The notes: generated by a model from the letters alone, not told the origin. DNA of 64,000 bases from Citrobacter sp. wls619 (GCF_005281345.1 NZ_SZXJ01000100.1:58799-122798); one strand, 5' to 3'; numbered from the stretch's first letter, positions 35,042 to 44,610 are shown. Program-made: numbers and translations.

Positions 35042-37486
35042 ATGAAGGCTCACATTAAAATCGACTTACCACAGCAACTTATTGATTATAAACCAGTTAC
35101 TGGGGGCCCGAAAAAGGGTAAAAGCCCGGTGAATAGAAATGCCCACTTTGCAAAAGTGAGGCATAGTTTAGAGACTGCTATAAATATATATAATGAAAGA
35201 AAGAAAACAGTGGAGATGTTAGTAGGTAAAGGAAATGAACCTCAAAAGGTCGTAATAACCTTTCAAGAAAATCCAGAAATTAAAGAACGAATGGTTTTAA
35301 AAAGTTTAGATGCAAATGGGATGAAAATAATGTCTGTTAATACTATAGATGGTATGACAATGGCAAACGTTTCTGTGCCCGTAGACGGTTTTTCTAAACT
35401 TGAAAAGATTCTGAAAGAATATGCTACTGAGAATACAAAAAAAGGTAACCCGAAGAATCAACCATTTATAGAATCTATATCTAATATAGAATATGGCAAT
35501 TTTCGGGCTTTATGGTTTAGTCAAGATGAGTTCCCTGATGATATCTATAAGATACACGATCTTGAGTTATGGTTGGACTCAAGTGATATAGAACCAGAAA
35601 TACTTCTTAATAAATTTGAACAACTATGTGGTCAGTTAGGGATAACAGTTAAACAAGGCACGCTTAGTTTTAAAGATAGAGTTGTAAAAATAGTCTGTGC
35701 TTCTATGCATCAGTTAATGCTGCTTCAACAAATGACGGAGATTATTTCGGAAGTTCGGCCCTCGAAAGCTGTGAGTGTAGATTTTCTTGATTTGAAACCA
35801 GCTGAAGCTTTTCAGTGGGTTAATGGTATGACTTATCGAAAACTAAATACATTAATTCCTATTTGCATACTTGATACAGGTATCAACTCTCAGCACCCAC
35901 TGCTTAATACATTTGTAAATCAAAATGCACTAGTTGTAGCCGAACCTCAGTGGGCGAATAGCGATTTAAAAGGTCATGGAACCGGTATTGCTGGATTAGC
36001 ATTATTTGGTGATCTTAAATACGCAATACAATCTAAAGAATTGCCGATAAGTGGAGTTATTGAGTCAGCTAAAATTTTACCTGATACTGGCGTAAATGAG
36101 CCTCAACTTTATGGCGCTATTACCACTGATGCTATCTACAATATAGAAGCCAAACAACCCTCAGAACGTCGGATATTTACGATGGCTGTGTCCTCTCCAA
36201 ATACTTTAAGAGGGATGCCTACTAGTTGGTCCGCAGCAATCGACAGACTTGCTGCAGGTAGTCCTGATGATCCAGAGAAAAGATTATTTATATTATCTGC
36301 AGGCAATCTTCCACCTAATCTAATTTCTGATTATCCGGATGCAAATATTACTTATTCAATTGAAGATCCCGCTAACTCATATAATGCTTTAACAATTGGA
36401 TATTGGGCAAGCGAAGACAATATTATAACGCCCGGTTATGATGTTATAGCTGAATTAACTGATCTAGGTCCTTCATCGACAACATCAAGAATATGGAAAA
36501 ATACCTCACCTTATAAGCCTGATGTCGTTTTTGAGGGAGGGAATTTTGGTTATGATAAAGATCTCAATTTTACGGCAAATTTAGAAGAGCTTAGTTTATT
36601 AACTCTCTCTCATGATTTCACTCGCGGAGAATATTTTAGTAGCTTCTCTGAAACAAGCGCGGCTACAGGTATGGCTGCATTTTTCATTTCTAGACTATGG
36701 GGTCAATATCCAAATTATTGGCCAGAAACGATTCGGGCACTAGTTGTTCATAGTGCTACATGGCCAAGAAAATTACTTGAAAGACATGCCCCATTGCGTA
36801 CAAAACAGAATGTTGAATCCCTTTTAAGAATGTCAGGTTATGGCTGCCCAAATTTAGCTAAAGCAGTATCAAGCGGCGATCAGTCTGTTAATTTGATAGT
36901 TGAAGATACAATTCAGCCTTACACAGTTGATGGCACCTTAAATAAAATGATTCTTTACTCTTTGCCATGGCCTTCTTCTGAATTAGAGAAAATTGGTGGC
37001 GAGGATGTAAAGTTAAGAGTAACGTTATCTTATTTTGTAGAGCCTAATCCAGGTGAGAGAGGCTGGGATAACAAATATAAATATGGATCTTTCGGTTTAA
37101 GATTTGATTTTAATAGTCCAGGTGAAGAGTCAGGAGAGTTTGTTTCAAGAATAAACAAAAAATTCAAAGAGGATAATCAAGAATTTGATGCTGGTGAAAG
37201 TGATTCTAGCCAATGGTTATTAGGACCGACCTTAAGGAATAGAGGTTCTATTCATAGCGATATTTGGAGTGGAACAGCATTAGAATTAGCTGACAAAAAA
37301 TTCATAGCTATTTATCCTGTAAGTGGATGGTGGAAGGAACTTAAAAAAGAAAATAGACAATCTAGCATTGCAAGATTTAGCTTAATTATTTCTATTGAAA
37401 CTAAAGAAAACAATTTAGAAATACACAACGAAATTAGTCAGTTATTAAGAGTAGATACAGAAATAGAGAGCGTAATTGAACTTTAA
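35042..37486 (+). CDS. ietS: Subtilisin-like serine protease IetS of an IetAS-type defence pair
   Basis: 814 aa S8-family protease with no signal peptide, so cytoplasmic. The catalytic triad is visible: D278 (CILDTGINSQHP), H312 (LKGHGTGIAGLA) and S539 (SETSAATGMAAF). Residues 1-270 form an unrecognised N-terminal domain and about 600-814 a beta-rich C-terminal domain, either of which may sense infection. The oxyanion Asn is probably in ILSAGNLPP. In IetAS the ATPase is thought to restrain or feed the protease. Same AT-rich composition and strand as ietA; GGACTG-type weak ribosome site. Confidence 0.82.
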   Translation: MKAHIKIDLPQQLIDYKPVTGGPKKGKSPVNRNAHFAKVRHSLETAINIYNERKKTVEMLVGKGNEPQKVVITFQENPEIKERMVLKSLDANGMKIMSVNTIDGMTMANVSVPVDGFSKLEKILKEYATENTKKGNPKNQPFIESISNIEYGNFRALWFSQDEFPDDIYKIHDLELWLDSSDIEPEILLNKFEQLCGQLGITVKQGTLSFKDRVVKIVCASMHQLMLLQQMTEIISEVRPSKAVSVDFLDLKPAEAFQWVNGMTYRKLNTLIPICILDTGINSQHPLLNTFVNQNALVVAEPQWANSDLKGHGTGIAGLALFGDLKYAIQSKELPISGVIESAKILPDTGVNEPQLYGAITTDAIYNIEAKQPSERRIFTMAVSSPNTLRGMPTSWSAAIDRLAAGSPDDPEKRLFILSAGNLPPNLISDYPDANITYSIEDPANSYNALTIGYWASEDNIITPGYDVIAELTDLGPSSTTSRIWKNTSPYKPDVVFEGGNFGYDKDLNFTANLEELSLLTLSHDFTRGEYFSSFSETSAATGMAAFFISRLWGQYPNYWPETIRALVVHSATWPRKLLERHAPLRTKQNVESLLRMSGYGCPNLAKAVSSGDQSVNLIVEDTIQPYTVDGTLNKMILYSLPWPSSELEKIGGEDVKLRVTLSYFVEPNPGERGWDNKYKYGSFGLRFDFNSPGEESGEFVSRINKKFKEDNQEFDAGESDSSQWLLGPTLRNRGSIHSDIWSGTALELADKKFIAIYPVSGWWKELKKENRQSSIARFSLIISIETKENNLEIHNEISQLLRVDTEIESVIEL

Positions 37487-37551
37487 TCCGATACACCAGC
37501 CATATGGAAATGGCTGGTGTGATCTTCATATGTTGTAAATCTACTGATTTT

Positions 37552-37629
37552 TGGGGGCCAATAGTAGGAACGTTCATAACGTACCTTCCAGTGTATTTAT
37601 AACATTCTATGGGGGCATTTCTGGGGGCA
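37552..37629. repeat. Integrase arm-type repeats, right end
   Basis: TGGGGGCC at 37552-37559 and TGGGGGCA at 37610-37617 and 37622-37629, the same octamer as beside the left attachment site, all in direct orientation. Confidence 0.55.
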
Positions 37630-37687
37630 TTTAGTTATCGATTTATATTTTACATCAATAAATACAATGGTTTAAGTTTTTGTTTTT

Positions 37688-37705
37688 CTCCTATTATCGC
37701 ACCAT
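37688..37705 (+). other. Right attachment site (attR), imperfect thrW copy
   Basis: CTCCTATTATCGCACCAT repeats the 3' end of thrW with one G deleted. Only 18 nt are shared, so a full tRNA is not rebuilt on this side; the functional thrW is on the left. Confidence 0.82.
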
Positions 37706-37877
37706 TTCTCTATTTCTTCGCACTGATTTTTTACCCTTTTCTGTACCAGGCCCAGCCCGTCTGATGTCATCAGCACGATAAGCAGCATCATCATCTCATT
37801 GTACGCAAATATATCTTCTGTATTACCGCTATCCTTCCTGCAGAAAAAGGAGCAGCGACAGCCGCTCCCTTCTGGCA

Positions 37878-38948
37878 TCAGGATTTTGGGAACACCCAAA
37901 CATGTTTTTCGGGTAAGGCCAGGTGGCAGTGCTGCGGATCGCGTACTTCGTTGCCGTAGGCGCGGATGACAAAATCATCAGCCACGGTGCGGAACAGGTA
38001 CTCCCAGCGGTCACCGAGATACATGCTGGTGAGCAACGGGAGAGCCAACTGGTTTTCGCCTGGTCCGTCGGCCAGCACCACACGTTCAACGCGGATCACC
38101 GCGGTGCCCTCATGGTCAACCTGAACACCGTCGCCCGCCTGACCCCACAGAACCCAGTCACGTCCTTCAATACGTGCTTTGCCGTCACGCACTTCAGTGA
38201 CTTTGCCATGCAGACGGTTGTTGCTGCCCATAAATTCAGCGGTGAACAGCGTTTTTGGGGAACCATACATCTCTTGCGGCGTACCCTGTTGCTCGATTTT
38301 GCCGTTGTTGAGCAGCAGAATGCGGTCAGAAATCGACATCGCTTCTCCCTGGTCATGCGTCACCATCAGCGCGGACAACCCGAGATTAATAATCAACTCA
38401 CGCAGGAATACGCGCGCTTCTTCCCGCAGTTTTGCATCAAGGTTGGATAACGGCTCATCGAGCAGGATAACCGGCGGGTTGTAGACCAGCGCACGGCCAA
38501 TCGCCACGCGCTGCTGCTGACCGCCAGAAAGTTGATGCGGATGGCGCTTACCCAGATGTCCCAGGCCCAGTTGATCCAACACCCCCTGTACCCGTTGGTT
38601 GATCTCTGCGGTGGAGACTTTGCGCAACTTCAGCGGGTAGGCCACATTCTCAAATACGGTTTTATGCGGCCACAGAGCGTAGGACTGGAACACCAGCCCC
38701 AGGTTGCGCTCCTCGGCGGGGATTTCGCTGCGCGGGGTGCCGTCGTAGACTTTGTTGTTGCCGATGGTAATTGACCCTTGTGTCGGTTTTTCCAGCCCGG
38801 CCACCGCGCGCAGGAGGGTGGTTTTACCGCTCCCGGACGGTCCCAGTAACGAAACCACTTCGCCCCGTTTGAGGTCCATGGTCACGCCCTTTAGCACCGG
38901 GTTATCACCGTAGGTTAAGTGCAGGTTCTCGACCGATAATTCAATCAT
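37878..38948 (-). CDS. afuC: AfuC-type ABC transporter ATPase
   Basis: 356 aa. Walker A at 36-44 (GPSGSGKTT), Q loop in VFQSYALWPHKT, signature LSGGQQQRVAIGRAL, Walker B VILLDEPLSNLD and switch His in VTHDQGEA. A C-terminal TOBE-like domain follows (LHGKVTEVRDGKARIEG), as in FbpC/MalK-type ATPases. It energises the AfuB permease. The start overlaps the afuB end by 8 nt. The family is annotated for ferric iron, but characterised AfuABC of gut pathogens imports hexose phosphates. Confidence 0.9.
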   Translation of the reverse strand: MIELSVENLHLTYGDNPVLKGVTMDLKRGEVVSLLGPSGSGKTTLLRAVAGLEKPTQGSITIGNNKVYDGTPRSEIPAEERNLGLVFQSYALWPHKTVFENVAYPLKLRKVSTAEINQRVQGVLDQLGLGHLGKRHPHQLSGGQQQRVAIGRALVYNPPVILLDEPLSNLDAKLREEARVFLRELIINLGLSALMVTHDQGEAMSISDRILLLNNGKIEQQGTPQEMYGSPKTLFTAEFMGSNNRLHGKVTEVRDGKARIEGRDWVLWGQAGDGVQVDHEGTAVIRVERVVLADGPGENQLALPLLTSMYLGDRWEYLFRTVADDFVIRAYGNEVRDPQHCHLALPEKHVWVFPKS

Positions 38949-40710
38949 GTAATTTCACTCCAAAACGTAGGGCAATACCCAGGCCAATCACCACCAACAC
39001 AATGTTGATAAACGACAGCGCCGCAACGATATCGATAGCGCCTGCCGCCCACAGAGATACCAGCATCGAGCCGATGGTCTCCGTGCCCGGCGACAGCAGG
39101 TAGACGCCCGTTGAGTACTCGCGCTCAAAGATCAGGAACATCAGCAGCCAGGAGCCAATCAGCCCGTAGCGCGACAGCGGAATGGTGACGTGGCGGGTGA
39201 TCTGCCCACGTGTCGCACCGGTGCTGCGAGCCGCTTCTTCCAGCTCTGGCCCTACTTGCAGCAGGGTTGAGGAGATGAGGCGCAGGCCGTAGGCCATCCA
39301 CACCACCGTATACGCCAGCCAGACGCTGAACATGGTGCTGCGTAACGAGCGCAGCCAGACAATCAGGTTATCGCGCAGCCACTGCGACCACGGCATGCCG
39401 GAAAGCCAGCCGGATTTCAGTGCGTTATCGAGCCACATCGGCAAGAACAGGAACACCCACAGAAACGCCAGACCGGCGAGCAGGCCCGGCACCGCACGGG
39501 GAACCAGCACGCTGTAGTCGAGGAAGCGGGTGGTGTTGTCCGGTTTACGGTGCATGGCGATGCCGATAAACAGATAGCAGCCCACCGCCAGCGCGCCGCC
39601 AATCACGCCAATCGCCATGGAGTTAACGATGGCCCGCAGCAGGTTCGGCTGTTCCCAGATGGTACGGAAGGTGCTGAGGGACAGCTCATCCCACAGCGAA
39701 ACGCCCACACCCCAGTTGGAGATAAACGCACGCAGCACCACGCCCATCAACGGTACGCCAATGGTGATGGTCAGCCAAAACGCGACCACAGTACCCGCTA
39801 TCCAGCGCCATTTACCCAGCGGTAACGCGCGGGCCTGCGAGGCTTTACCCTTCATGGTGACGAAGCGGTTCGCGGTACGCATCAGGCGACGCTGTAGCAT
39901 GACCAGTGGTATGGTCAGGCAGATCAGCACCACGGCAACGGCCGCCATCAGGTGATACGACGGCGTACCCAGTTTATTGGTCAACTGATACAGGTAGGTT
40001 GCCAGCACCATGTTGCCTTCCGGATCGCCCAGTACCAGCATCAGGCCAAACACTTCCAGACCGAGGAAAAACAGCAGCACCACGGCGTACAGAATAGACG
40101 GGCGAACCATCGGCAGGCTGACCGAGGTCATCACCTGCAGCGGGGAAGCGCCGGAGATACGCGCGGCTTCTTCCACGTCCGAACTGACGCTACGCAGCGC
40201 CGAGGAGATATAGAGATAGGCGTGCGGCACGTGCGTCAGACCCGCAATCACCACGATGCTCGACATGTCGTAGATGTTCCACGGCACGAAGCCAATCAGC
40301 GACTGCGTCCACAGCGACAGGAAGCCCACCGGGCCTGCGGCCACCACATAGCCAAAACCCAGCACCATCGGTGAAACAAAAATAGGCACCAGGATCAGCG
40401 GCTCAATCAGACGTCTACCCGGTAAGTCGGTACGTACCATCAGGAAGGCCAGTATGCCGCCCAGAGGAATGGCGATAATGACCAGACCGAATGCGAGAAT
40501 AAAACCGCTTTTCAGCGCTTTATAGAAGTCAGGGTCGGTAAAAATAAAGCCAAAGGATTCAAGGCTCCAGTCCTTTGCCGGCGAGAAGAACGGCGCGGAC
40601 AAAAAGCTCTGTATCACGATGAACGACAACGGCGTGTAGATAACCAGCGCGGTTAACAGCACGACGATGCCACGCGGCAAGCTTTGCCACTTTCTGCGTA
40701 ATGCATTCAT
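38941..40710 (-). CDS. afuB: AfuB-type fused ABC permease
   Basis: 589 aa inner-membrane protein with about twelve membrane segments in two homologous halves, each with the EAA loop (DVEEAARISGASPLQVMTS in the first half and LEEAARSTGATRGQITRH in the second). The fused layout is typical of FbpB/AfuB, where one chain replaces a permease pair. In E. coli K-12 afuB is a remnant in the CP4-6 region near thrW; here it is complete. Confidence 0.92.
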   Translation of the reverse strand: MNALRRKWQSLPRGIVVLLTALVIYTPLSFIVIQSFLSAPFFSPAKDWSLESFGFIFTDPDFYKALKSGFILAFGLVIIAIPLGGILAFLMVRTDLPGRRLIEPLILVPIFVSPMVLGFGYVVAAGPVGFLSLWTQSLIGFVPWNIYDMSSIVVIAGLTHVPHAYLYISSALRSVSSDVEEAARISGASPLQVMTSVSLPMVRPSILYAVVLLFFLGLEVFGLMLVLGDPEGNMVLATYLYQLTNKLGTPSYHLMAAVAVVLICLTIPLVMLQRRLMRTANRFVTMKGKASQARALPLGKWRWIAGTVVAFWLTITIGVPLMGVVLRAFISNWGVGVSLWDELSLSTFRTIWEQPNLLRAIVNSMAIGVIGGALAVGCYLFIGIAMHRKPDNTTRFLDYSVLVPRAVPGLLAGLAFLWVFLFLPMWLDNALKSGWLSGMPWSQWLRDNLIVWLRSLRSTMFSVWLAYTVVWMAYGLRLISSTLLQVGPELEEAARSTGATRGQITRHVTIPLSRYGLIGSWLLMFLIFEREYSTGVYLLSPGTETIGSMLVSLWAAGAIDIVAALSFINIVLVVIGLGIALRFGVKLHD

Positions 40711-40786
40711 AAGCGGAGATCCGGTAACACGTATTCAGGAAACGAGCACCAGGCGCACCAGTGAACCGTGCGCCCGGTTCTGGCTC

Positions 40787-41875
40787 TTATTTGGCCGCGG
40801 CTTCACGCCACTGTTTGATGTAATCCAGACGTTTTTTCGGTTGCAGGTATTCAAGTAATGACTCATCAACCGGGATCGGCTTCAGCGCGCTACCCAGCAT
40901 TTTGGTCATACCGTCGATGTCATTTTTACCATCGATATCGTTACGTATAGACGGAATATCGGCCTGGTTGGCGAGGATGTTTTGCCCTTTTTCAGACAGC
41001 ACATAGTCCAGCCACAGTTTGGCGGCATTGCTATGTTCTGCCTGCTGGCTGATGAAAGACACTCGTGACAGTACCAGGGTGTAGTCCTTCGGATAGGAAA
41101 TGCCCAGTGACGGGTCGTTTTTGGCACGCGCTTCGGCGTAAGAGCCGAGGATATTATAACCAATCAGGTTTTCACCCGATGAAACCCGCTCCATCATCGT
41201 ACCGGTGGACGATTGCACGGCTAACCCGCCTTTCGCCACGTCAGCCAATGTTTTGAAGTAGTTTGGATCGGCCTTGTAGTCCAGCACCGATAGCATGAAG
41301 CCAACCCCGGATTTTTCGATATCGTAGGTGGTGACTTTGCTTTTGAATTTATCCACCTGGCCTGCAATCAGCTTTGCCAGCGCGGCGTGAGAATCCGGAA
41401 CCTCGTTCGCCGGGATGAGGCGCTTGTTGTAAATAAACACCACCGGCTCGTAGGTGGTGCCGTAGGCTTTGTTGTGCCAGACCGCCCATTTCGGTAGCTG
41501 GTTCTGCTCTGCTGAAACGTACTCCATGGCATAGTCGGTCGCGAGCTTCATCGCGGTATCCATGGAGGAGCTCCAGATGACGTCACCGCTGCCGCCGCCG
41601 GCAGCCTGTTCGCTGATATAACGGTTATACAGCTCGGTGCTGTTCATATCGTTATATTCAACTTTGATGCCCGGATAGGTGGCTTCAAAACCCTGAATCA
41701 GCGGCCCCGCCGCTTTAGTATCCGTTGTGGAGTAAACCACGACTTTGCCTTCTTTGGTGGCGGCATCAACCACCTTTTGGTAGTCAGCCGGATACCCCTG
41801 CGGCAGCGCGGACAGGGCAGAAAACGACATGAAAACAGCAGCAGAGATCAGAGAGATGCGGAATGTGTTCGCCAT
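40787..41875 (-). CDS. afuA: AfuA-type periplasmic substrate-binding protein
   Basis: 362 aa from ATG 41875 with an AGAAGG site; the open frame upstream is not used. Signal peptide MANTFRISLISAAVFMSFSALSA. The mature part is a family-1/FbpA-type binding protein (GKVVVYSTTDTKAAGPLIQG, YNRYISEQAAGGGSGDVIWS, GYNILGSYAEARAKNDP). The G-G-S-G-D-V loop is consistent with a phosphate-bearing ligand, but the substrate cannot be read from the sequence. It heads the afuABC operon, after the two-component genes. Confidence 0.9.
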   Translation of the reverse strand: MANTFRISLISAAVFMSFSALSALPQGYPADYQKVVDAATKEGKVVVYSTTDTKAAGPLIQGFEATYPGIKVEYNDMNSTELYNRYISEQAAGGGSGDVIWSSSMDTAMKLATDYAMEYVSAEQNQLPKWAVWHNKAYGTTYEPVVFIYNKRLIPANEVPDSHAALAKLIAGQVDKFKSKVTTYDIEKSGVGFMLSVLDYKADPNYFKTLADVAKGGLAVQSSTGTMMERVSSGENLIGYNILGSYAEARAKNDPSLGISYPKDYTLVLSRVSFISQQAEHSNAAKLWLDYVLSEKGQNILANQADIPSIRNDIDGKNDIDGMTKMLGSALKPIPVDESLLEYLQPKKRLDYIKQWREAAAK

Positions 41876-42058
41876 TATTATTAACCTTCTAATTACATTT
41901 GAGGAACTAAAAGTCAACATAGCGGATGGGAGGGGAGAGACAAGAGGGGAGAGAGAGCCGGCTGGTGGAAATGTGATTGTTGGCGTTGTTTCGGTAATTA
42001 ACACCATAGAAACCGTGAGAGCGGCGCGTAATCCTCCTCGTTTTTTGCGCTACAGCAC

Positions 42059-42757
42059 TTATCCCCGATCGGCTTTGCGGTACAGCCGCCTTGGATGCCC
42101 AATATTCCCATACTGAATCTCAATCACAATAAAACCAATTTCCACGCAATACTCCAGATAGCGACGCCCCGTGGTTTTGCTGATCCCCGCGTCTTCCACC
42201 ACCTGTTCGACTGACCAACTGGTGTCAGGATGTTCGCTGAAAATACGTTTCACCCGCTCGAGCGTTGCCGGTTCAATACCCTTTGTTGATGGCTGGGTTG
42301 ATGCCTCACCCGCGGGTAAATTGAACAGTTTATCCAGTGCATGTTGGTCAACAACCTTTACCTGGCGCAGAGTGTGTACCAGCAACATAAAGCGCTCCAG
42401 CGAGGCCCGCAGACGGTGGGAAAACACGGGTTTTAGCAGGTAGTCAAACGCGCCGCTGCGCATAGCATGGCTGCAGGTTTGCATATCGCTGGCGGCGGTG
42501 ATGAATATCACCGAGCACTCAAACTGTTTGAGCAGCGGGCTATCAATAAGCTCAACGCCCTGGCCGTCCGGCAAATAGTTGTCCAGCAACAGCAGACGCG
42601 GCCGATGACGGAGGATCAGCTCGCGGGCCTGTTCCAGCGATCCCGCGATCCCCACGATGCGCAGATGGAAGTTTTGCTCAATAAACTCCCGATGCAACTG
42701 TGCGAGATGTGGCTCATCTTCAACAATAACAACCTCAAGAGGGCGGATATCAGTCAT
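42059..42757 (-). CDS. CitB/DcuR-type response regulator
   Basis: 232 aa. Receiver domain with E13/D14 (VIVEDEP), phosphoacceptor D59 (LLLLDNYLPDG), T in FITAASD and K in YLLKPV. C-terminal helix-turn-helix in DTSWSVEQVVEDAGISKTT, then GRRYLEYCVEIGFIVIEI, as in DcuR and CitB. It overlaps its sensor by 8 nt and precedes afuA on the same strand, so it probably activates afuABC. Confidence 0.9.
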   Translation of the reverse strand: MTDIRPLEVVIVEDEPHLAQLHREFIEQNFHLRIVGIAGSLEQARELILRHRPRLLLLDNYLPDGQGVELIDSPLLKQFECSVIFITAASDMQTCSHAMRSGAFDYLLKPVFSHRLRASLERFMLLVHTLRQVKVVDQHALDKLFNLPAGEASTQPSTKGIEPATLERVKRIFSEHPDTSWSVEQVVEDAGISKTTGRRYLEYCVEIGFIVIEIQYGNIGHPRRLYRKADRG

Positions 42758-44402
42758 GGGAAGGTCCTGCTGAAAGTGAAATCTGGAACGGGATGAAAAC
42801 CGAAAATACGGTACCCTGCGGGATGTTATCGCTTATTTCGATACTGCCACCGGCCCGACGAACATAGCCTGCGACCAGGTACAGGCCAATACCATGTTCT
42901 GAACCGGTGAGTTCACTGCTGTCAGTGGGTTTACTGGTGAAGCCTTGCTCAAAAATATGCGGCTTCATGGCCTCATCAACGCCACAGCCCCGGTCAGCCA
43001 CTTCAATCACCAGTTCGTGGTTGCGATCCGATATATACACTTCCACCGGCGCGGTACGTGCTGGCGTTTTCAGCGTGGCATCGACCGCATTGTCCACCAA
43101 ATTACCAATTACCGACATCAGCTCCGTTTCGCTCAGCCCTTCCGGCAGGCGCGAGAGCTGGCAGGCGGGGTCGAAAACCAGCTCAACACCTTTCTCGCGG
43201 GCACCGACATATTTCCCCAGCAGCAGGCCGCACAGCGCCGGAGAGACAAACTGCCTGGAGAGGAAATCCAGCACCTGCTGGGCTCCCTCTGACTGTACCT
43301 GGATATAACGCAGCGCGTCGTCATAGCGCTGCATCTGCAGCAGGCCGACGAGCGTCGCCGTCCAGTTAAGCTGCTCGTGGCGCATGATGCGCAGGTTATC
43401 GGCATAGCGGGTCACCTGGCTGAGTTGACTGCTGAGCGTATTGATATCGTTCTTATCGCGGAAGCTGAATACCCAACCGCTTTGGGTTCCCGGCTCAACT
43501 TCAATAGCCACGCGGTTGACGATGGTTTCCCGTTGATTCAGGACGGTAATATGATCGTGATGGCGGCTGTCATAAGCGGTATTGCCTGGCGCGAAAAACG
43601 ACGGTGGCAGTTGAATCACCTCATCCAGCGGCTTGCCGAGCAACGCTTGTTCACTCTGGCGAATATTGAGCATCTCCCTGGCGGCGCGGTTGATGAGTAT
43701 TAGCTGTTTATCGGCATTCACCGCAAATACTCCTTCGTACATGGCCTCCAGTAACGCCTTTTGCTGTAGCACCAACTGGGCGATATCTTTGGGTTCCAGG
43801 CCGAACATCTGTTTTTTCAGCGTGCGGGTCAGTAACCAGGAAAAAATAAACAGCAGCAGCAGCAGGGCAAGGCCGTACATTCCGGTGCGCCACAGCAGGA
43901 GGGCGTTGATATTGGCGATGTAGGAGGTGAGGTAACCGACGGAGACAATGCCGATTACCTGATGATGGCTATCGAAAATAGGTGCCTTACTGCGTAACGA
44001 GACACCGATCCCGCCCTTACGCACTGTGATAATGGTTTTGCCCTGCAGTACGTCAGCATTGTCGCCGCCGATCATCGGCAGGTTAAGGCGCTCCGGGGAT
44101 TCTGAGTGGTAAAGATGCTGTTCACGCGCATCACCAATCACAATATAACTGGCGTCGCTTTCGGCGCGCAGCGGCTGAATCAGTTGTGCGATACCGGGAA
44201 TATCCCGCTGCTGAACTTTTTCTGCCAGACCGGGAATCAGGGCAATTTCGCTGGCCTGTACCCGCGCGCGTTGGCCCAAATCGTGGTGCAACTGGCGGTC
44301 GATAAAGTGAAACAGCAATACGCCAAGCAGCGCCAGCAGAAGGCAGGAAAAAGCCACCAGTGAGAGGAACAGCTTTACCTGAAAGGACAATCTGAGTTTC
44401 AT
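42750..44402 (-). CDS. CitA/DcuS-type membrane sensor kinase
   Basis: 550 aa from ATG 44402 (MKLRLSFQVKLFLSLVAF); an ATG at 44435 would add 11 residues. Two membrane helices (LFLSLVAFSCLLLALLGVLL and LLLWRTGMYGLALLLLLFIF) enclose a periplasmic PASp domain (ASYIVIGDAREQHLYHSESP, GIGVSLRSKAPIFDSHHQ). A cytoplasmic PAS domain (GVFAVNADKQLILINRAARE) and a CitA-type kinase core follow: phosphoacceptor in MRHEQLNWTATL and ATP lid GIGLYLVAGYVRRAGG. The PASp sequence is typical for small carboxylate-type ligands; the actual signal is unknown. Confidence 0.9.
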   Translation of the reverse strand: MKLRLSFQVKLFLSLVAFSCLLLALLGVLLFHFIDRQLHHDLGQRARVQASEIALIPGLAEKVQQRDIPGIAQLIQPLRAESDASYIVIGDAREQHLYHSESPERLNLPMIGGDNADVLQGKTIITVRKGGIGVSLRSKAPIFDSHHQVIGIVSVGYLTSYIANINALLLWRTGMYGLALLLLLFIFSWLLTRTLKKQMFGLEPKDIAQLVLQQKALLEAMYEGVFAVNADKQLILINRAAREMLNIRQSEQALLGKPLDEVIQLPPSFFAPGNTAYDSRHHDHITVLNQRETIVNRVAIEVEPGTQSGWVFSFRDKNDINTLSSQLSQVTRYADNLRIMRHEQLNWTATLVGLLQMQRYDDALRYIQVQSEGAQQVLDFLSRQFVSPALCGLLLGKYVGAREKGVELVFDPACQLSRLPEGLSETELMSVIGNLVDNAVDATLKTPARTAPVEVYISDRNHELVIEVADRGCGVDEAMKPHIFEQGFTSKPTDSSELTGSEHGIGLYLVAGYVRRAGGSIEISDNIPQGTVFSVFIPFQISLSAGPSHD

Positions 44403-44610
44403 GTAGTCCGCAGCGGCCAGAGCAGAAAGGGTCATCTGAAAAGCCTATCATGCGAAAATACGAACCGTAATCGAGGGACGACAGAGTTGTGAACTGCCTA
44501 CATTCTCCGCGAATTTCTGAGGCAATAAACGGTATGTCGACGATGCGATCCAACGGCTGTATTCATTGAAAATGCGCATCGTTGACGGTGATTTTTTTGG
44601 ATCTTCCGGT

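Larger units (their letters stand above)
25416..37705. mobile_element. P4-like phage satellite integrated in thrW
   Basis: About 12.3 kb between the 3' end of thrW and an imperfect copy of it. Gene content in order: P4-type integrase, unknown gene, AlpA-like regulator, RHH repressor, Icd-like protein, three small satellite genes, alpha-type primase-helicase, iterons, psu, ogr/delta, terminator, cargo (ATPase plus protease), attachment site. This is the P4 order, with the cargo in the region between delta/psu and the attachment site where P4 relatives carry variable defence genes. A sid gene is not seen. Confidence 0.92.

Noticed and set aside
37672..37899. Minus-strand frame of 75 codons overlapping attR and the afuC 3' end
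   Set aside because: It crosses the attachment site and overlaps afuC; no ribosome site or recognisable content. Probably chance.
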